A stretch of 64,000 bases of DNA from Actinotignum timonense (GCF_030216305.1 NZ_JASOKT010000001.1:248001-312000); one strand, 5' to 3'. Counted from the first letter of the stretch, positions 16,124-25,095 are shown. Program-made: numbers and translations. The notes: generated by a model from the letters alone, not told the origin.

Positions 16124-17449
16124 TTAGGCATCCAGCGGCGTGACGTCCGCACCGAGGGCCTGGAGTTTATCCAGGAACTTTTCGTAGCCGCGGTCGATAA
16201 TATCCACCCCGGAGACCCGGGATTCCCCTTCGGCCGCCAGCGCGGCAATGAGGTGGGAGAAGCCCCCGCGCAGATCGGGAACCACAATATCGGTGGCCCG
16301 CAGCGGGGTGGGCCCTTGGATAACGGCCGAGTGGTAGAAATTGCGCTGCCCGAAACGGCATTCGTGCCCGCCCAGGCATTCGCGGTAGGTCTGGATATTG
16401 GCGCCCATATCCCGCAGCGCTTCGGTGAAGCCGAAACGGTTTTCGTAGACGGTTTCGTGGACGATGGACATGCCTTCGGCCTGGGTCAGGGCGACGACGA
16501 GCGGCTGCTGCCAGTCGGTCATGAAACCAGGGTGCACATCCGTTTCAAAAGATACGGATTGCAGAGCGCCACCCGGGTGCCAGAAGCGGATGCCGTCGTC
16601 ACGCACATCGAATTTCCCGCCGACTTTCCGGAAAAGATTGAGGAAAGAAGTCATCGACTGCTGTTCGGCCCCGCGCACGAAAATATCGCCACCGGTAGCC
16701 AGCGCGGCAGCCGCCCAGGAACCCGCTTCGATACGGTCGGGTAGCGAGGTGTGGGAGTATCCCACCAGTTCATCCACGCCTTCCACCCGGATAACCCGGT
16801 CGGTATCCACAGAAATAATCGCGCCCATTTTCTGGAGCACCGCGATGAGATCCATGATTTCCGGTTCCACCGCGGCATTGGACAGCTCGGTTACGCCTTC
16901 CGCCATAACGGCGGTGAGGAGAGTCTGTTCGGTAGCCCCCACGGAAGGATAGGGCAGGCGTACCGGCTTGGCCCGCAGGCCCTTGGGCGCCACCAGGTGC
17001 ATACCCGTTTCTTCCTGGACGCGCTTGGCGCCGAATTCTTCCAGGACCCTCAGGTGGAAATCCACCGGACGCGAGCCGATATGGCACCCGCCCAAATCCG
17101 GAATATAGGCTTCGCCCAGACGGTGCAGCAGCGGGCCGGCAAAAAGAATGGGGATACGGGAAGAGCCGGCCAGCGCGTTCACTTCGTGCGGATCGTGGGG
17201 CAGGTGAATATCACCGGGGGTGATCTCCACGGTTCCGGCTTTCGGCTGGTAGTTGACTTCTACCCCGTGCAGGCCGAGCAGCTCCGAAACCACGGTGACG
17301 TCACGGATTTGCGGCACATTGCGCAGTACGGACGTTTCTTTGGTGAGCAGGGAGGCAACCATGGATTTCGACACAAAATTCTTTGCGCCGCGCACAGTAA
17401 TCTCACCGCTCAGGGGGACTCCTCCGCGAACCACAAGTTGGGACACCAT
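16124..17449 (-). CDS. murA: UDP-N-acetylglucosamine 1-carboxyvinyltransferase
   Basis: First committed step of peptidoglycan synthesis: transfers enolpyruvate from PEP to UDP-GlcNAc. Length is 441 residues. The conserved Lys-Asn pair is at 23-24 (RGAKNFVSK) and the catalytic Cys, target of fosfomycin, is at 122 (LGGCHIGSRPVD). GTDWQQPL-like substrate contacts appear as FMTDWQQPLVVAL. It is downstream of leuCD on the same strand with a 90-base gap, a common actinobacterial order. It retains the fosfomycin-sensitive Cys, unlike mycobacterial MurA, which has Asp. Confidence 0.96.
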   Translation of the reverse strand: MVSQLVVRGGVPLSGEITVRGAKNFVSKSMVASLLTKETSVLRNVPQIRDVTVVSELLGLHGVEVNYQPKAGTVEITPGDIHLPHDPHEVNALAGSSRIPILFAGPLLHRLGEAYIPDLGGCHIGSRPVDFHLRVLEEFGAKRVQEETGMHLVAPKGLRAKPVRLPYPSVGATEQTLLTAVMAEGVTELSNAAVEPEIMDLIAVLQKMGAIISVDTDRVIRVEGVDELVGYSHTSLPDRIEAGSWAAAALATGGDIFVRGAEQQSMTSFLNLFRKVGGKFDVRDDGIRFWHPGGALQSVSFETDVHPGFMTDWQQPLVVALTQAEGMSIVHETVYENRFGFTEALRDMGANIQTYRECLGGHECRFGQRNFYHSAVIQGPTPLRATDIVVPDLRGGFSHLIAALAAEGESRVSGVDIIDRGYEKFLDKLQALGADVTPLDA

Positions 17450-17538
17450 ACTCTCCGCCTTTCTCGCGTGTCACAGGTACCCAGCCAGCATACCGGCCCA
17501 CGGCCGGTTTCCGGAGTTATGAGGATATCCGGGTGGCG

Positions 17539-18189
17539 TTATGCCTGCGAATCTGGCTCCAGGCGCGCCGAGCGAACCGGCACCTCGGGTAGATGCCGCT
17601 GCGGCAGGGTACGCGGAGTGAAACCCGGCTGGCGGGCTTCATATTCCTCAATGAGGGAGATATCACGCAGAGTCAGGTCGATATCGTCCAGGCCTTCCAT
17701 GAGGCGCCAGCGGGTATACGGGTCGATGTCAAAGGGGTAGGTGATATCGGCGCAGCGCACCTCGCAGGCGTCGAGGTCCACGGTCAGCTCCCGGCCCGGC
17801 TTTTCTTCTAAAAGTTCCCACAGCCGGCTGGCGGCGTCGTCGCTAATCTGCCCTGCAACCAGGCCCTGTTTTCCCATATTGCCGCGGAAAATATCACCGA
17901 AACGCGGGCTGAGGACGGCGCGGAAACCGTAGTCTCGTAGTGCCCACACGGCGTGTTCGCGCGAGGATCCGGTCCCGAAATCGCGCCCGGCTACCAGAAT
18001 GGAGCCGGCCGCGTACGGGGCCTGGTTGAGGATAAAAGCAGGGTCTTTACGCCGTTCGTGGAAGAGGGCGTCCTCGTAGCCGCTTTTGGTGATGCGTTTG
18101 AGGTAGCGGGCGGGCAGGATTTGGTCGGTGTCCACCTCGGTTTCGCGCAGGGGGACGCCGATGCCGGTGTGCTGGGTGAAAATCTCCAC
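17539..18189 (-). CDS. leuD: 3-isopropylmalate dehydratase small subunit
   Basis: With LeuC forms the isopropylmalate isomerase that moves the hydroxyl of 2-isopropylmalate in leucine synthesis. The 216-residue protein has the family motifs [13 protein letters not shown], the substrate-binding [13 protein letters not shown] loop, and [14 protein letters not shown]. It starts 13 bases after leuC ends, so they are one operon. The C-terminal ~15 residues are a variable tail. Confidence 0.96.
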   Translation of the reverse strand: MEIFTQHTGIGVPLRETEVDTDQILPARYLKRITKSGYEDALFHERRKDPAFILNQAPYAAGSILVAGRDFGTGSSREHAVWALRDYGFRAVLSPRFGDIFRGNMGKQGLVAGQISDDAASRLWELLEEKPGRELTVDLDACEVRCADITYPFDIDPYTRWRLMEGLDDIDLTLRDISLIEEYEARQPGFTPRTLPQRHLPEVPVRSARLEPDSQA

Positions 18190-18202
18190 GGGCGTGTTCT
18201 TT

Positions 18203-19615
18203 CTACGCTGTAGGGGCGAGGTCTGCGGGATGGGAAATATGGCCGGTCACCGCGGTGGCGGCGGCCACCAGCGGAGAAACGAGGTGGGTGCGCCCGCCCG
18301 GTCCCTGCCGGCCGCGGAAATTCCGATTCGAGGTCGAAGCGCAGCGCTCCCCCGGGGTGAGCTGGTCCGGGTTCATGCCCAGGCACATGGAACAGCCTGC
18401 ATTGCGCCATTCGGCACCGAAAGCTCGGAAGACTTCATCCAGGCCTTCGGCTTCGGCCTGGAGGCGCACCCGCGCCGAGGCCGGCACGATCATGACGCGC
18501 AGGTCTTTGGCTTTGTGGCGCCCGCGCCACACCGAGGCAACCGAGCGTAGATCTTCAATGCGTCCGTTCGTGCACGAACCAATAAAAACGGTATCCACGT
18601 GAATATCGCGCATGGGCGTACCCGGCCGCAGGTCCATATAGTCGAGGGCTTCCCGCGCGGCCTGGCGCTCTTTTTCTTCCGGCAGTGCGTCCGGATTAGG
18701 TACGACGCCGGACAGCGGCACCCCCTGCCCGGGATTCGTTCCCCACGTGACAATGGGCTCAATCTCGGCGGCCTCAAGAACCACTTCAGTATCAAAATGC
18801 GCATCCGGATCGCTATACAGCGTGGACCAGTAGTCCACCGCCGCGTCCCAGGCATCCTCGCGCGGGGCGTGGGGGCGCCCGCGCACGTACTCCACGGTGG
18901 TGGCGTCCGGGGCGACCAGCCCGGCGCGCGCTCCCGCCTCAATGGACATATTGCAGATCGTCATGCGCGCTTCCATGGACAGCGCCCGGATTGCCTCCCC
19001 GCGATATTCAATAATGTGCCCGGATGCTCCGTTGGTTCCGATTTTGGCGATGACGGCGAGGATAATGTCTTTCGCGGTCGTGCCTTCGCGCAGGGTGCCA
19101 TTGACGGTAATGGCCATATTTTTGAAACGCTGGAGGGGCAGAGTTTGGGTGGCGAGGACGTGCTCAACTTCCGAGGTGCCGATGCCAATCCCGATGGAGC
19201 CGAAGGCACCGTGGGTGGAAGTGTGGGAATCCCCGCACACAATCGTCATGCCCGGTTGGGTCAGGCCCAGTTGGGGGCCGACCGCGTGAACAATACCCTG
19301 ATCCGCGTGGCCGAGGGAATAGATCGGGATGCCAAACTCCGCGACGTTCGCGCGCAGGGCATCCACCTGTTTACGCGAGGTGGTATTCGCGATGGGGCGA
19401 TCAATATCGATGGTGGGGACATTGTGATCTTCCGTGGCGACGGTGCGTTCCGGGCAGCGCACCGGCCGGCCTTCTAGGCGCAGGCCGTCGAAGGCCTGCG
19501 GGCTGGTCACTTCGTGGATGAGATGCAGGTCAATGTAGAGGAGGTCCGGCGTGCCTTCCTCGCCACGCCGAACCAGATGGGCGTCCCAGATTTTATCCGC
19601 GAGCGTGCGTCCCAT
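18203..19615 (-). CDS. leuC: 3-isopropylmalate dehydratase large subunit
   Basis: Aconitase-family subunit carrying the catalytic [4Fe-4S] cluster of isopropylmalate isomerase. Length 470 residues. Cluster Cys are in FIGSCTNGR and in the pair [11 protein letters not shown]; the active-site motifs [12 protein letters not shown] and EYRGEAI are present. ATG 19615 is chosen because AGGAGGG lies 5 to 11 bases upstream; two in-frame ATGs further up precede that ribosome site. Transcription probably comes from the promoter at 19718-19745 and is likely controlled by the divergent IclR protein. Confidence 0.96.
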   Translation of the reverse strand: MGRTLADKIWDAHLVRRGEEGTPDLLYIDLHLIHEVTSPQAFDGLRLEGRPVRCPERTVATEDHNVPTIDIDRPIANTTSRKQVDALRANVAEFGIPIYSLGHADQGIVHAVGPQLGLTQPGMTIVCGDSHTSTHGAFGSIGIGIGTSEVEHVLATQTLPLQRFKNMAITVNGTLREGTTAKDIILAVIAKIGTNGASGHIIEYRGEAIRALSMEARMTICNMSIEAGARAGLVAPDATTVEYVRGRPHAPREDAWDAAVDYWSTLYSDPDAHFDTEVVLEAAEIEPIVTWGTNPGQGVPLSGVVPNPDALPEEKERQAAREALDYMDLRPGTPMRDIHVDTVFIGSCTNGRIEDLRSVASVWRGRHKAKDLRVMIVPASARVRLQAEAEGLDEVFRAFGAEWRNAGCSMCLGMNPDQLTPGERCASTSNRNFRGRQGPGGRTHLVSPLVAAATAVTGHISHPADLAPTA

Positions 19616-19717
19616 CCCTACCCTCCTCTTCATCATTCCGGGGAATTTTCCCGGGTTCTTTTTGCGGTTACTCTGTCTACTCTTCCAACGGTGATCGGTT
19701 GTGGTGGTCCGCGCGCT

Positions 19718-19745
19718 AGTTTACCCAGTTCCGTCCATATGGCAA
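19718..19745 (-). promoter_or_regulatory. Predicted leuCD promoter
   Basis: Read leftward, TTGCCA (complement of 19740-19745) and TAAACT (complement of 19718-19723) are separated by 16 bases. The start would fall near 19711, leaving a leader of about 95 bases. No Leu-rich leader peptide is seen, which argues for repressor control. TGAAATTCTCA (19748-19758), just upstream of the -35, resembles the imperfect repeats near the iclR start. Confidence 0.55.
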
Positions 19746-19829
19746 GATGAAATTCTCACATTCTGGACATTATGCGACTGTAGCGCGGGCGGCGCGTCGC
19801 TGCGCGCGGCACCACAGTGTGGACGTTTG

Positions 19830-19858
19830 CATCTCACTTATTGAGATGAGAAAATCTC
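19830..19858. promoter_or_regulatory. Candidate operator in front of iclR
   Basis: CATCTCA (19830-19836) and TGAGATG (19842-19848) form a perfect 7-bp inverted repeat, overlapped by a second one, GAGAT (19843-19847) with ATCTC (19854-19858). The cluster ends 3 bases before the iclR start codon, so it could serve autoregulation by the IclR protein. Confidence 0.5.
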
Positions 19859-19861
19859 GGT

Positions 19862-20623
19862 ATGGTTGATTCTCCTCACGCTCAGCCTGCGCCCGCCCCG
19901 GAGGGAAGTGGTGTGGGCGTTCTCGATAAGGCTGCCGCCGTGCTCGATGCTCTCGAGGCCGGCCCGCAAACATTAGCGCAATTGGTGACCGCCACCCATT
20001 TAGCAAGGCCGACGGCGCATCGCCTGGCCGTCGCGTTGGAATACCACCGTTTCGTTTCCCGCGATAACGAAGGGCGTTTTTCTTTAGGGCCGCGCCTGGG
20101 TGAGCTCTCCTCCGCCACCGGTGAAGACCGCCTCATCGCCGCGGCGAATCCCGTGCTTATCGCGCTGCGTGACCATACCGGGGAATCTTCTCAGCTTTAC
20201 CGGCGCCAGGGCGACCAGCGTATCTGCGTGGCAAATGCCGAACGCACCATGGGCCTGCGCGACTCTATCCCGGTGGGTGCTTCTCTATCTATGAAGGCCG
20301 GTTCTGCGGCCCAGGTGCTGCTTGCCTGGGAGGAACCCGATCAATTGCATCGCGGTTTGCAGGGCGCTTCCTTTACGGCCACGAATCTTTCCGCGGTGCG
20401 CCGGCGTGGCTGGGCGCAGAGCGTAGGCGAACGCGAAGCCGGGGTGGCTTCTATTTCCGCGCCGGTGCGCGGGCCGAGCGGGCGGGTTATTGCCGCGGTG
20501 TCGATTTCGGGACCGCTGGAGCGGATGGGTCGCCAGCCCGGGCGGGTGCATTCGGCCGCGGTGGTGGCCGCAGCTGGCCGCCTTACCGATGTTCTACAAA
20601 CAACCGAGGGTATTAACGAGTAA
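19862..20623 (+). CDS. IclR-family regulator, likely of leucine synthesis (LtbR-like)
   Basis: A 253-residue regulator: N-terminal winged helix (about 18-80; VLDALEAGPQTLAQLVTATHLARPTAHRLAVAL) and a C-terminal effector domain with the family pattern RDSIPVGASLSMKAGSAAQVLLAW and GVASISAPVRGPSGRVIAAVSISGP. Its divergent position to leuCD matches LtbR of corynebacteria, a repressor of leucine and tryptophan genes. Function is therefore inferred from synteny. No good ribosome site precedes ATG, so the transcript may be leaderless. Overlapping inverted repeats lie directly upstream. Confidence 0.85.
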   Translation: MVDSPHAQPAPAPEGSGVGVLDKAAAVLDALEAGPQTLAQLVTATHLARPTAHRLAVALEYHRFVSRDNEGRFSLGPRLGELSSATGEDRLIAAANPVLIALRDHTGESSQLYRRQGDQRICVANAERTMGLRDSIPVGASLSMKAGSAAQVLLAWEEPDQLHRGLQGASFTATNLSAVRRRGWAQSVGEREAGVASISAPVRGPSGRVIAAVSISGPLERMGRQPGRVHSAAVVAAAGRLTDVLQTTEGINE

Positions 20624-20727
20624 AGGTAGTAGCGAGTAGTCGAGTATTATCGCCCGCTGCGTAGATACACGGATGCGCGTCACGGCCTGGTGTTTTCCTA
20701 CACCGAGCCACACACCCGACTATCCGG

Positions 20728-21954
20728 CTAGCGGGACCGACTATTCTGCATAGCCCGCTCATATTCAGCGAGAACCCGGGGCACCACCTCCTCCCACCCG
20801 TACCCGGGCGCCACGCTGGCATTGTGGTGGGCAATCCGGGTGCGCAGCGCGGTATCCTCCACCAGGCGGGCGAGCTGCGCGACCATATCCGCATCGGTTT
20901 CCGCCAGGAGCGCTGAGCGCCCGTCTTCTAAGAAATCATCAGCTCCGGTGCCGGCCGGCGAAACAATGGGCAGGCCAGCTGCCCGTGCCTCCAGGGTGGC
21001 AATCCCGAAGGCTTCCCGGCGTGAACTGGTGAGGTAAATATCCGCGTGACGGTAAGCCTCCATGAGCCCGGCCCGGTCTGTGCGGCCGGGAAGATGAAGC
21101 CAGCCGCTCCCGGGCCCGGAGCAGTTGGTGGGGTTCCCGTGAGCCCGCCCGCGCCGTTCTAATTGGGAGCGCAGCGGGCCATCCCCGTAAATGGTGAGGT
21201 GAATATCCCGCCCGGTGAGCTGGCGCGCACCTGCCACGCAATCGATGAGGGCGGCATTGCGTTTGCGCGGGGCCAGGCGCCGCGCCGCCACAACCTCAAG
21301 CCGCCTATCCGAGCTGACAGTTGAGGCTGCGCCTGCACCGGCATCGCAGCCGCCGCCCGAATAGCCAGCTGCGCCACCGAGCGCCTCCGCACGCGCGAGG
21401 CGATAAGCGGCAACCGCGCGCCACTCCCCCAGATCCACACCGTTAGGGATAACCGCGACGGCGCCACCCACGGCCCGGCGTACCTGCCCAGCCACCCACG
21501 TGGATACCGCGTTATGAACCACGCCGCGCGCCGTAACCCAGCGCAGCGGAGCAAGCAGCTTTTCCACCGGATCCAATACACAGTGCCAGGTGACGGTAGT
21601 GGGGATTCCTTCCGCCGCCGCTATGCGCATCGCGGCCCACGCAAAAGGCGACACAACTCCGGCCTGAATATGCACCACATCCGCACCCCGCATCGAGGCA
21701 CGCAGTTGGGCGCCGTGCCCCGGGGAGACCGGGAGATTACCGAAGAGCGCTGAGGTAATGCGCTGGACGGGAAGGCCCGCCACGATATCGCGATCTGCCG
21801 GACTTCCGGGAGCCGGAGGCGTATCACGCGGGGTGGCGGTGATGACCAACACCCGGTGGCCCGCATCCTGCAAGGCCAGACCAAGATCCCGGGTTTGAGC
21901 TTCAATCCCGCCCAGGCGGGGCAAGAAGCAATCCGAGACGAGCGCAATGCGCAT
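20728..21954 (-). CDS. Glycosyltransferase, GT-B fold (family 4-like)
   Basis: A 408-residue cytoplasmic or membrane-associated glycosyltransferase. Start MRIALVSDCFLPRLGGIEAQTRDLGLAL is the acceptor-domain signature; the donor domain has AARRLAPRKR, GDGPLRSQLERR and the E-x7-E motif EAFGIATLE for the nucleotide sugar. Donor and acceptor cannot be named; mannosyltransferases of lipoglycan synthesis look similar. A Gly/Ala/Ser-rich insertion with two Cys (around residues 190-215, GGGCDAGAGAAS) sits between the two lobes and is unusual. It stands between iclR and def, convergent with iclR. Confidence 0.8.
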   Translation of the reverse strand: MRIALVSDCFLPRLGGIEAQTRDLGLALQDAGHRVLVITATPRDTPPAPGSPADRDIVAGLPVQRITSALFGNLPVSPGHGAQLRASMRGADVVHIQAGVVSPFAWAAMRIAAAEGIPTTVTWHCVLDPVEKLLAPLRWVTARGVVHNAVSTWVAGQVRRAVGGAVAVIPNGVDLGEWRAVAAYRLARAEALGGAAGYSGGGCDAGAGAASTVSSDRRLEVVAARRLAPRKRNAALIDCVAGARQLTGRDIHLTIYGDGPLRSQLERRGRAHGNPTNCSGPGSGWLHLPGRTDRAGLMEAYRHADIYLTSSRREAFGIATLEARAAGLPIVSPAGTGADDFLEDGRSALLAETDADMVAQLARLVEDTALRTRIAHHNASVAPGYGWEEVVPRVLAEYERAMQNSRSR

Positions 21955-22138
21955 AAGCCCTCACTTTCGCACAGAGACCCCCTCACGGAGGAGCCCCTTG
22001 ACCGGCTACCCACGGGTAGCCGGGGTAGGTGCGGCGTCGTTCCTTTTCCTAGCGTCAGCTTAGCGCCCGCCTCCGACAGAAAAAGACCACCCGAAATTTT
22101 TAAAACGGAATGCTCTTTGCCTGGGCGCGCCCGGGCCT

Positions 22139-22150
22139 TAAACTAAAGCA
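22139..22150 (+). promoter_or_regulatory. -10 element next to the def start codon (leaderless)
   Basis: TAAACT (22139-22144) is followed 5 bases later by the def ATG, and no ribosome-binding sequence exists between them. The pattern predicts a leaderless mRNA. Confidence 0.45.
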
Positions 22151-22707
22151 TGGCTATTCTTCCTATTTACATCACCGGCGATCCCGTTCTGCATCGGCCG
22201 GCCCAGCCCATTACGGAATTTAACGAGGACCTGGCTCAGCTGGTCGAAGATATGTATGAAACCACCGTGGCCGCTCCCGGGGTGGGGCTAGCCGGGCCGC
22301 AGGTGGGTATTGGCAAACAGATTTTTGTGTGGGTCTACGCCGATCAGGATGAGGCTCCCGAGCGCGGCGTCGCCATTAATCCCACGTTGTTTATTGAACC
22401 TGTGAATCCGGATGAAGAGCCTTTCGAAGAAGGATGCCTGTCCTTCCCCGGGGAACAGTATCCCCTGGCGCGCTCCCCGCACGCTTTGCTACGGGCGCAA
22501 AACGAAAAGGGCGAGCATTACGAGATCGAGGCAACCGGGTGGTTCGCGCGTATTCTCCAGCATGAATACGACCATTTGACCGGGCATTTGTACGTGGATC
22601 GGCTCACCGGGCGCGAGGAAGCCGCGGCCAAGCGTGCCAAGCGTGAGCACGGTTGGGGCAAGAAGGGGAATACCTGGCTGCCCGGGCGCGACAACCTCGA
22701 AGATTAG
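22150..22707 (+). CDS. def: Peptide deformylase
   Basis: Removes the formyl group from the N-terminal Met of new proteins. All three active-site motifs are intact: GVGLAGPQ (44-51), EEGCLSFP with metal ligand Cys96, and QHEYDH with His138, catalytic Glu139 and His142. The 185-residue length is typical. The Lys/Arg/Gly-rich C-terminus is an actinobacterial feature. It is followed 69 bases later on the same strand by the YdjC-like gene. Confidence 0.96.
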   Translation: MAILPIYITGDPVLHRPAQPITEFNEDLAQLVEDMYETTVAAPGVGLAGPQVGIGKQIFVWVYADQDEAPERGVAINPTLFIEPVNPDEEPFEEGCLSFPGEQYPLARSPHALLRAQNEKGEHYEIEATGWFARILQHEYDHLTGHLYVDRLTGREEAAAKRAKREHGWGKKGNTWLPGRDNLED

Positions 22708-22776
22708 TCCTTTCGCTCCCGCGCACCCGCGGCGCGGACTCCCATTCATTTTTTGTTCATATTTCGGTAACGTGAG

Positions 22777-23826
22777 ATGGATATTTTTGGCGACATGATT
22801 GCATCCCACCCCAACTCCTCGGCCCGCACCGTGGCGGTGTGCGCGGATGGGCTGGGGCGCAATCGTGCCCTCAATAACCTCATTATCGAGATGCTGGAAC
22901 GCGGGCATGCCACCTGCGCCACCCTCCTGGTTGCGGCCCCCGCGGCGGAGCATGCCCTGCGGGCTTTGGCGGCCGTCGGCATCGATCCAGGGCGGATTCT
23001 GCTGGGTTTCGCTATTAGTTCGCAGGGGCCCGGGGCTCCGTGGCGCGCCGTCGGCCCGCATGCCTCAAGTTTGACGGACCGCGGCGGGCGCTACCTTTCC
23101 GCGGAAGAAAACGCCGCTCCCCCGCAGCTCGTGCGCGAAGATATCCTCACGGAATTGGCTGCGCAATTCTCCTGGATGGAAGACCGCGGGTATCGCCCAG
23201 CGGGTATCGCCGGGCCGCGCTACGGTCGCGATTTTCGCGGGCGCGGCCTGGTTATTGATTGCGCGCTGGAATTTTGCGCGCGTGTTGGGGTGCCGCTGCG
23301 GTACGCGCGCCGGGGTGATCCGCTTCTGGCGGCCTCGCGTTATCTGGCGGATCGTGGTGCAGGTGCCGGAGAGGGTGCGGCGCGGCATGCGAACTCCGGT
23401 ACCGATGCGGATGTGGTAGCTGCGCACGCTCGGCGCGTGGAACGTGCGGATGCTCTTGGGGTGCTTCTTCCGAACGACGTCGTATTCTTCCCACCCGAGT
23501 TCCCCGCCGAAAGTTACGGGGAATTACGCCATGCCTACCTTTCGGCTTTGGAGGAATGCGCCGGTCCGGCAATCCAGGTGGTATTGACTCCGGCCCGCGA
23601 GGATAGCGGAGCCGGGCGCGGGGAATGGGAAACCCGGCTCATGCGCGATCCCTCATTCTTGCGGGCGGTAGCAAGGGTGCGGTGTGCTAATGCGCAAGGG
23701 ATATCTACTGTGCCGGCTGGCAGCAAGGCCGCATTGAAGCTTGTTGAAGGTAAGCCCGTGGCAGCGAGTAACACCGGATTTGACGACGATGTTATGTACA
23801 ACGTGATTGATAATATGCGTAAATGA
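22777..23826 (+). CDS. YdjC/ChbG-like carbohydrate deacetylase homologue with degenerate active site
   Basis: A 349-residue protein whose start (VCADGLGRNRALNNLIIEMLERGHATCATLLVAAPAAEHAL) follows the YdjC/ChbG/HpnK layout, where NADDxG and a helix with Asn-Ile are conserved. Active enzymes use the second Asp of ADDxG, a His in G-I/L-H-L, and a D-x-H-x-H motif to hold the metal. Here these are ADG (D24-G25), GFAIS (77-81) and IAGPRYGRD (about 144-152), so every ligand seems lost. The rest is well kept and long. It may be a sugar-binding pseudoenzyme or a very divergent member; family assignment is by eye. Confidence 0.55.
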   Translation: MDIFGDMIASHPNSSARTVAVCADGLGRNRALNNLIIEMLERGHATCATLLVAAPAAEHALRALAAVGIDPGRILLGFAISSQGPGAPWRAVGPHASSLTDRGGRYLSAEENAAPPQLVREDILTELAAQFSWMEDRGYRPAGIAGPRYGRDFRGRGLVIDCALEFCARVGVPLRYARRGDPLLAASRYLADRGAGAGEGAARHANSGTDADVVAAHARRVERADALGVLLPNDVVFFPPEFPAESYGELRHAYLSALEECAGPAIQVVLTPAREDSGAGRGEWETRLMRDPSFLRAVARVRCANAQGISTVPAGSKAALKLVEGKPVAASNTGFDDDVMYNVIDNMRK

Positions 23827-24061
23827 CGCGCTCTTCGCGGGTAAGTAGACAGAAATGGTTGCTATAACACCCGGACTTTCCCTTGCTATACCAACGAAAA
23901 GTCGGCCTTATTGAGGTCGAGCACCTCAATAAGCTGGCTTCCTTGACATGCGTTGCGTGACATGCCTCGACGGAAAACTCGTTCCGCCCGGGCTGCCACG
24001 CGCCACAGTCACGGGGTGGGCAGAGGTGCCAGAGTGCGCTTTCTGGGCCGTGTAGTCGCCA

Positions 24062-24178
24062 TAGTGCGCGTTAGAGACATGAAATCGGATGCAAACGGTG
24101 CTCTCCCTCGCACTTCGTCTACGGACCCAGTTCGTACGGATCCAAGCTGGATCCAAGCCAACGACACGCCGTCGTTAG
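24062..24178. repeat. Imperfect ~115-bp direct repeat, copy A
   Basis: This segment and 24472-24588 align over about 115 bases at roughly 70-75% identity by eye, including the shared blocks AGAGACA, AACGGTGCTCTCCC and GGATCCAAGCCAACG. Weaker similarity continues to the left. Both lie in a 757-base stretch (23827-24583) between the YdjC-like gene and the small gene at 24584 that holds no convincing gene. Read leftward the copies give RESTV-x3-RF-x-VS-x-AH in one frame, so they may be remnants of a repeated coding or structured RNA unit. Confidence 0.6.
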
Positions 24179-24471
24179 CAACTATTTTTGTCTATTAACC
24201 CCACCAAGTGCACATTCAGGACGGGGCTGCCGTTGCTGTAACTTTGATTTCGGACAAACGCGGCGACCTTCCCGCCAGAGCGTCATGGATCTCACTAACT
24301 TCAATAGTCACACCAGCACCTGCTGGGGTGGTATGTGTTTTCAGAGCTGGACTGCACTTGTCGTACATGCGAAGTACATCCCGGAAAAACATACCCTCCT
24401 CGCCGGCGCGGCGGTCGGCTAGGCAGGACAGCGAGGCAAAGTGTGAGTCCGGGACATCGCCTCCCACAGGA

Positions 24472-24588
24472 TGTGCGTAAGAGACACAGAACCGCCCCGA
24501 AACGGTGCTCTCCCGCACACTTTGTTTGCGGGACGCGGTTCACGGTAGTTCCGGGCCGGATCCAAGCCAACGCCACGCCGCCATTAGT
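24472..24588. repeat. Imperfect ~115-bp direct repeat, copy B
   Basis: Partner of copy A, in the same orientation, 410 bases away. It ends at the stop region of the small gene 24584-24832. No insertion sequence features such as inverted ends or a transposase lie between the copies. Confidence 0.6.
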
Positions 24589-24832
24589 CCCACTTTGGGG
24601 GTGCGGACGGGGCTGCGGACTGTCTATTAACTCGGTCCGCTTCTTCGCGGTAGAAATCCACGAAGCCTTCAAGTGCTTCAACCTCTGGACGTAGTGCAGC
24701 CTCTTTGTCGTTCATCCAGTAGTTTTCCGCTCTTTCGTTATAGTCATCACGGGTGGTGCGCAGCTCGTCCAAAATCTCATTCTGACGAGCGAGTACCTGG
24801 TCGAGACTTGTATAGCGCCCTCGGATAATCAT
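24584..24832 (-). CDS. Small charged coiled-coil protein, unknown function
   Basis: An 82-residue protein, mostly acidic and helical (LDQVLARQNEILDELRTTRDDYNERAEN), with a Pro/Ser-rich tail. It is not recognised as a known family. It is accepted as real because GGGAGGTGG sits at the ideal distance before ATG and the sequence looks amphipathic. It lies just beyond the tRNA-Glu gene on the same strand, a common landing place for accessory DNA, and its end abuts repeat copy B. Confidence 0.5.
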   Translation of the reverse strand: MIIRGRYTSLDQVLARQNEILDELRTTRDDYNERAENYWMNDKEAALRPEVEALEGFVDFYREEADRVNRQSAAPSAPPKWD

Positions 24833-24888
24833 GTGGTTCCACCTCCCTGCATTCTCATCCTAGAGGCTGCGGCTGAGCTGAGACGACT

Positions 24889-24920
24889 CAAGGCGGGAAA
24901 ACCGAAGCTTTCCCGCCTTG
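24889..24920 (-). terminator. Hairpin after tRNA-Glu
   Basis: A perfect 12-bp stem (arms 24889-24900 and 24909-24920) with an 8-base loop starts 5 bases past the tRNA-Glu end. A T-rich arm replaces a free U-tract; likely terminator of the tRNA transcript. Confidence 0.65.
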
Positions 24921-24925
24921 TGCTG

Positions 24926-24998
24926 TACCCCGTACCGGATTTGAACCGGTGTTACCGCCGTGAGAGGGCGACGTCCTAGGCCGCTAGACGAACGGGGC
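24926..24998 (-). tRNA. tRNA-Glu (CTC)
   Basis: A 73-base cloverleaf read leftward: acceptor stem GCCCCGT with ACGGGGT (one G-U), D-arm GTCTAGCGGCCTAGGAC, anticodon loop CTCTCAC giving anticodon CTC, and T-arm CCGGTTCAAATCCGG. CCA is not encoded. It is near gltX, whose product charges it. Confidence 0.93.
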
Positions 24999-25023
24999 CT
25001 ATGAGAATGCCGAAGCATCATCG

Positions 25024-25095
25024 CTGGGGTACCAGGACTCGAACCTAGAATGGATGAACCAGAATCACCTGTGTTGCCAATTACACCATACCCCA
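25024..25095 (-). tRNA. tRNA-Gln (CTG)
   Basis: A 72-base cloverleaf: acceptor TGGGGTA with TACCCCA, anticodon loop TTCTGGT giving anticodon CTG, T-arm CTAGGTTCGAGTCCTGG, discriminator G. It lies 25 bases upstream of tRNA-Glu on the same strand, so the two are probably one transcript. The 25096-25309 stretch upstream shows only two short similar blocks (CTCGAGCTGCAC and CTCGAACTGCAC) and no gene. Confidence 0.93.

Noticed and set aside
23926..24681. Three overlapping leftward open frames in the gene-free stretch
   Set aside because: No ribosome sites, mutual overlap, atypical composition and dependence on the ~115-bp repeats; treated as non-coding or decayed.
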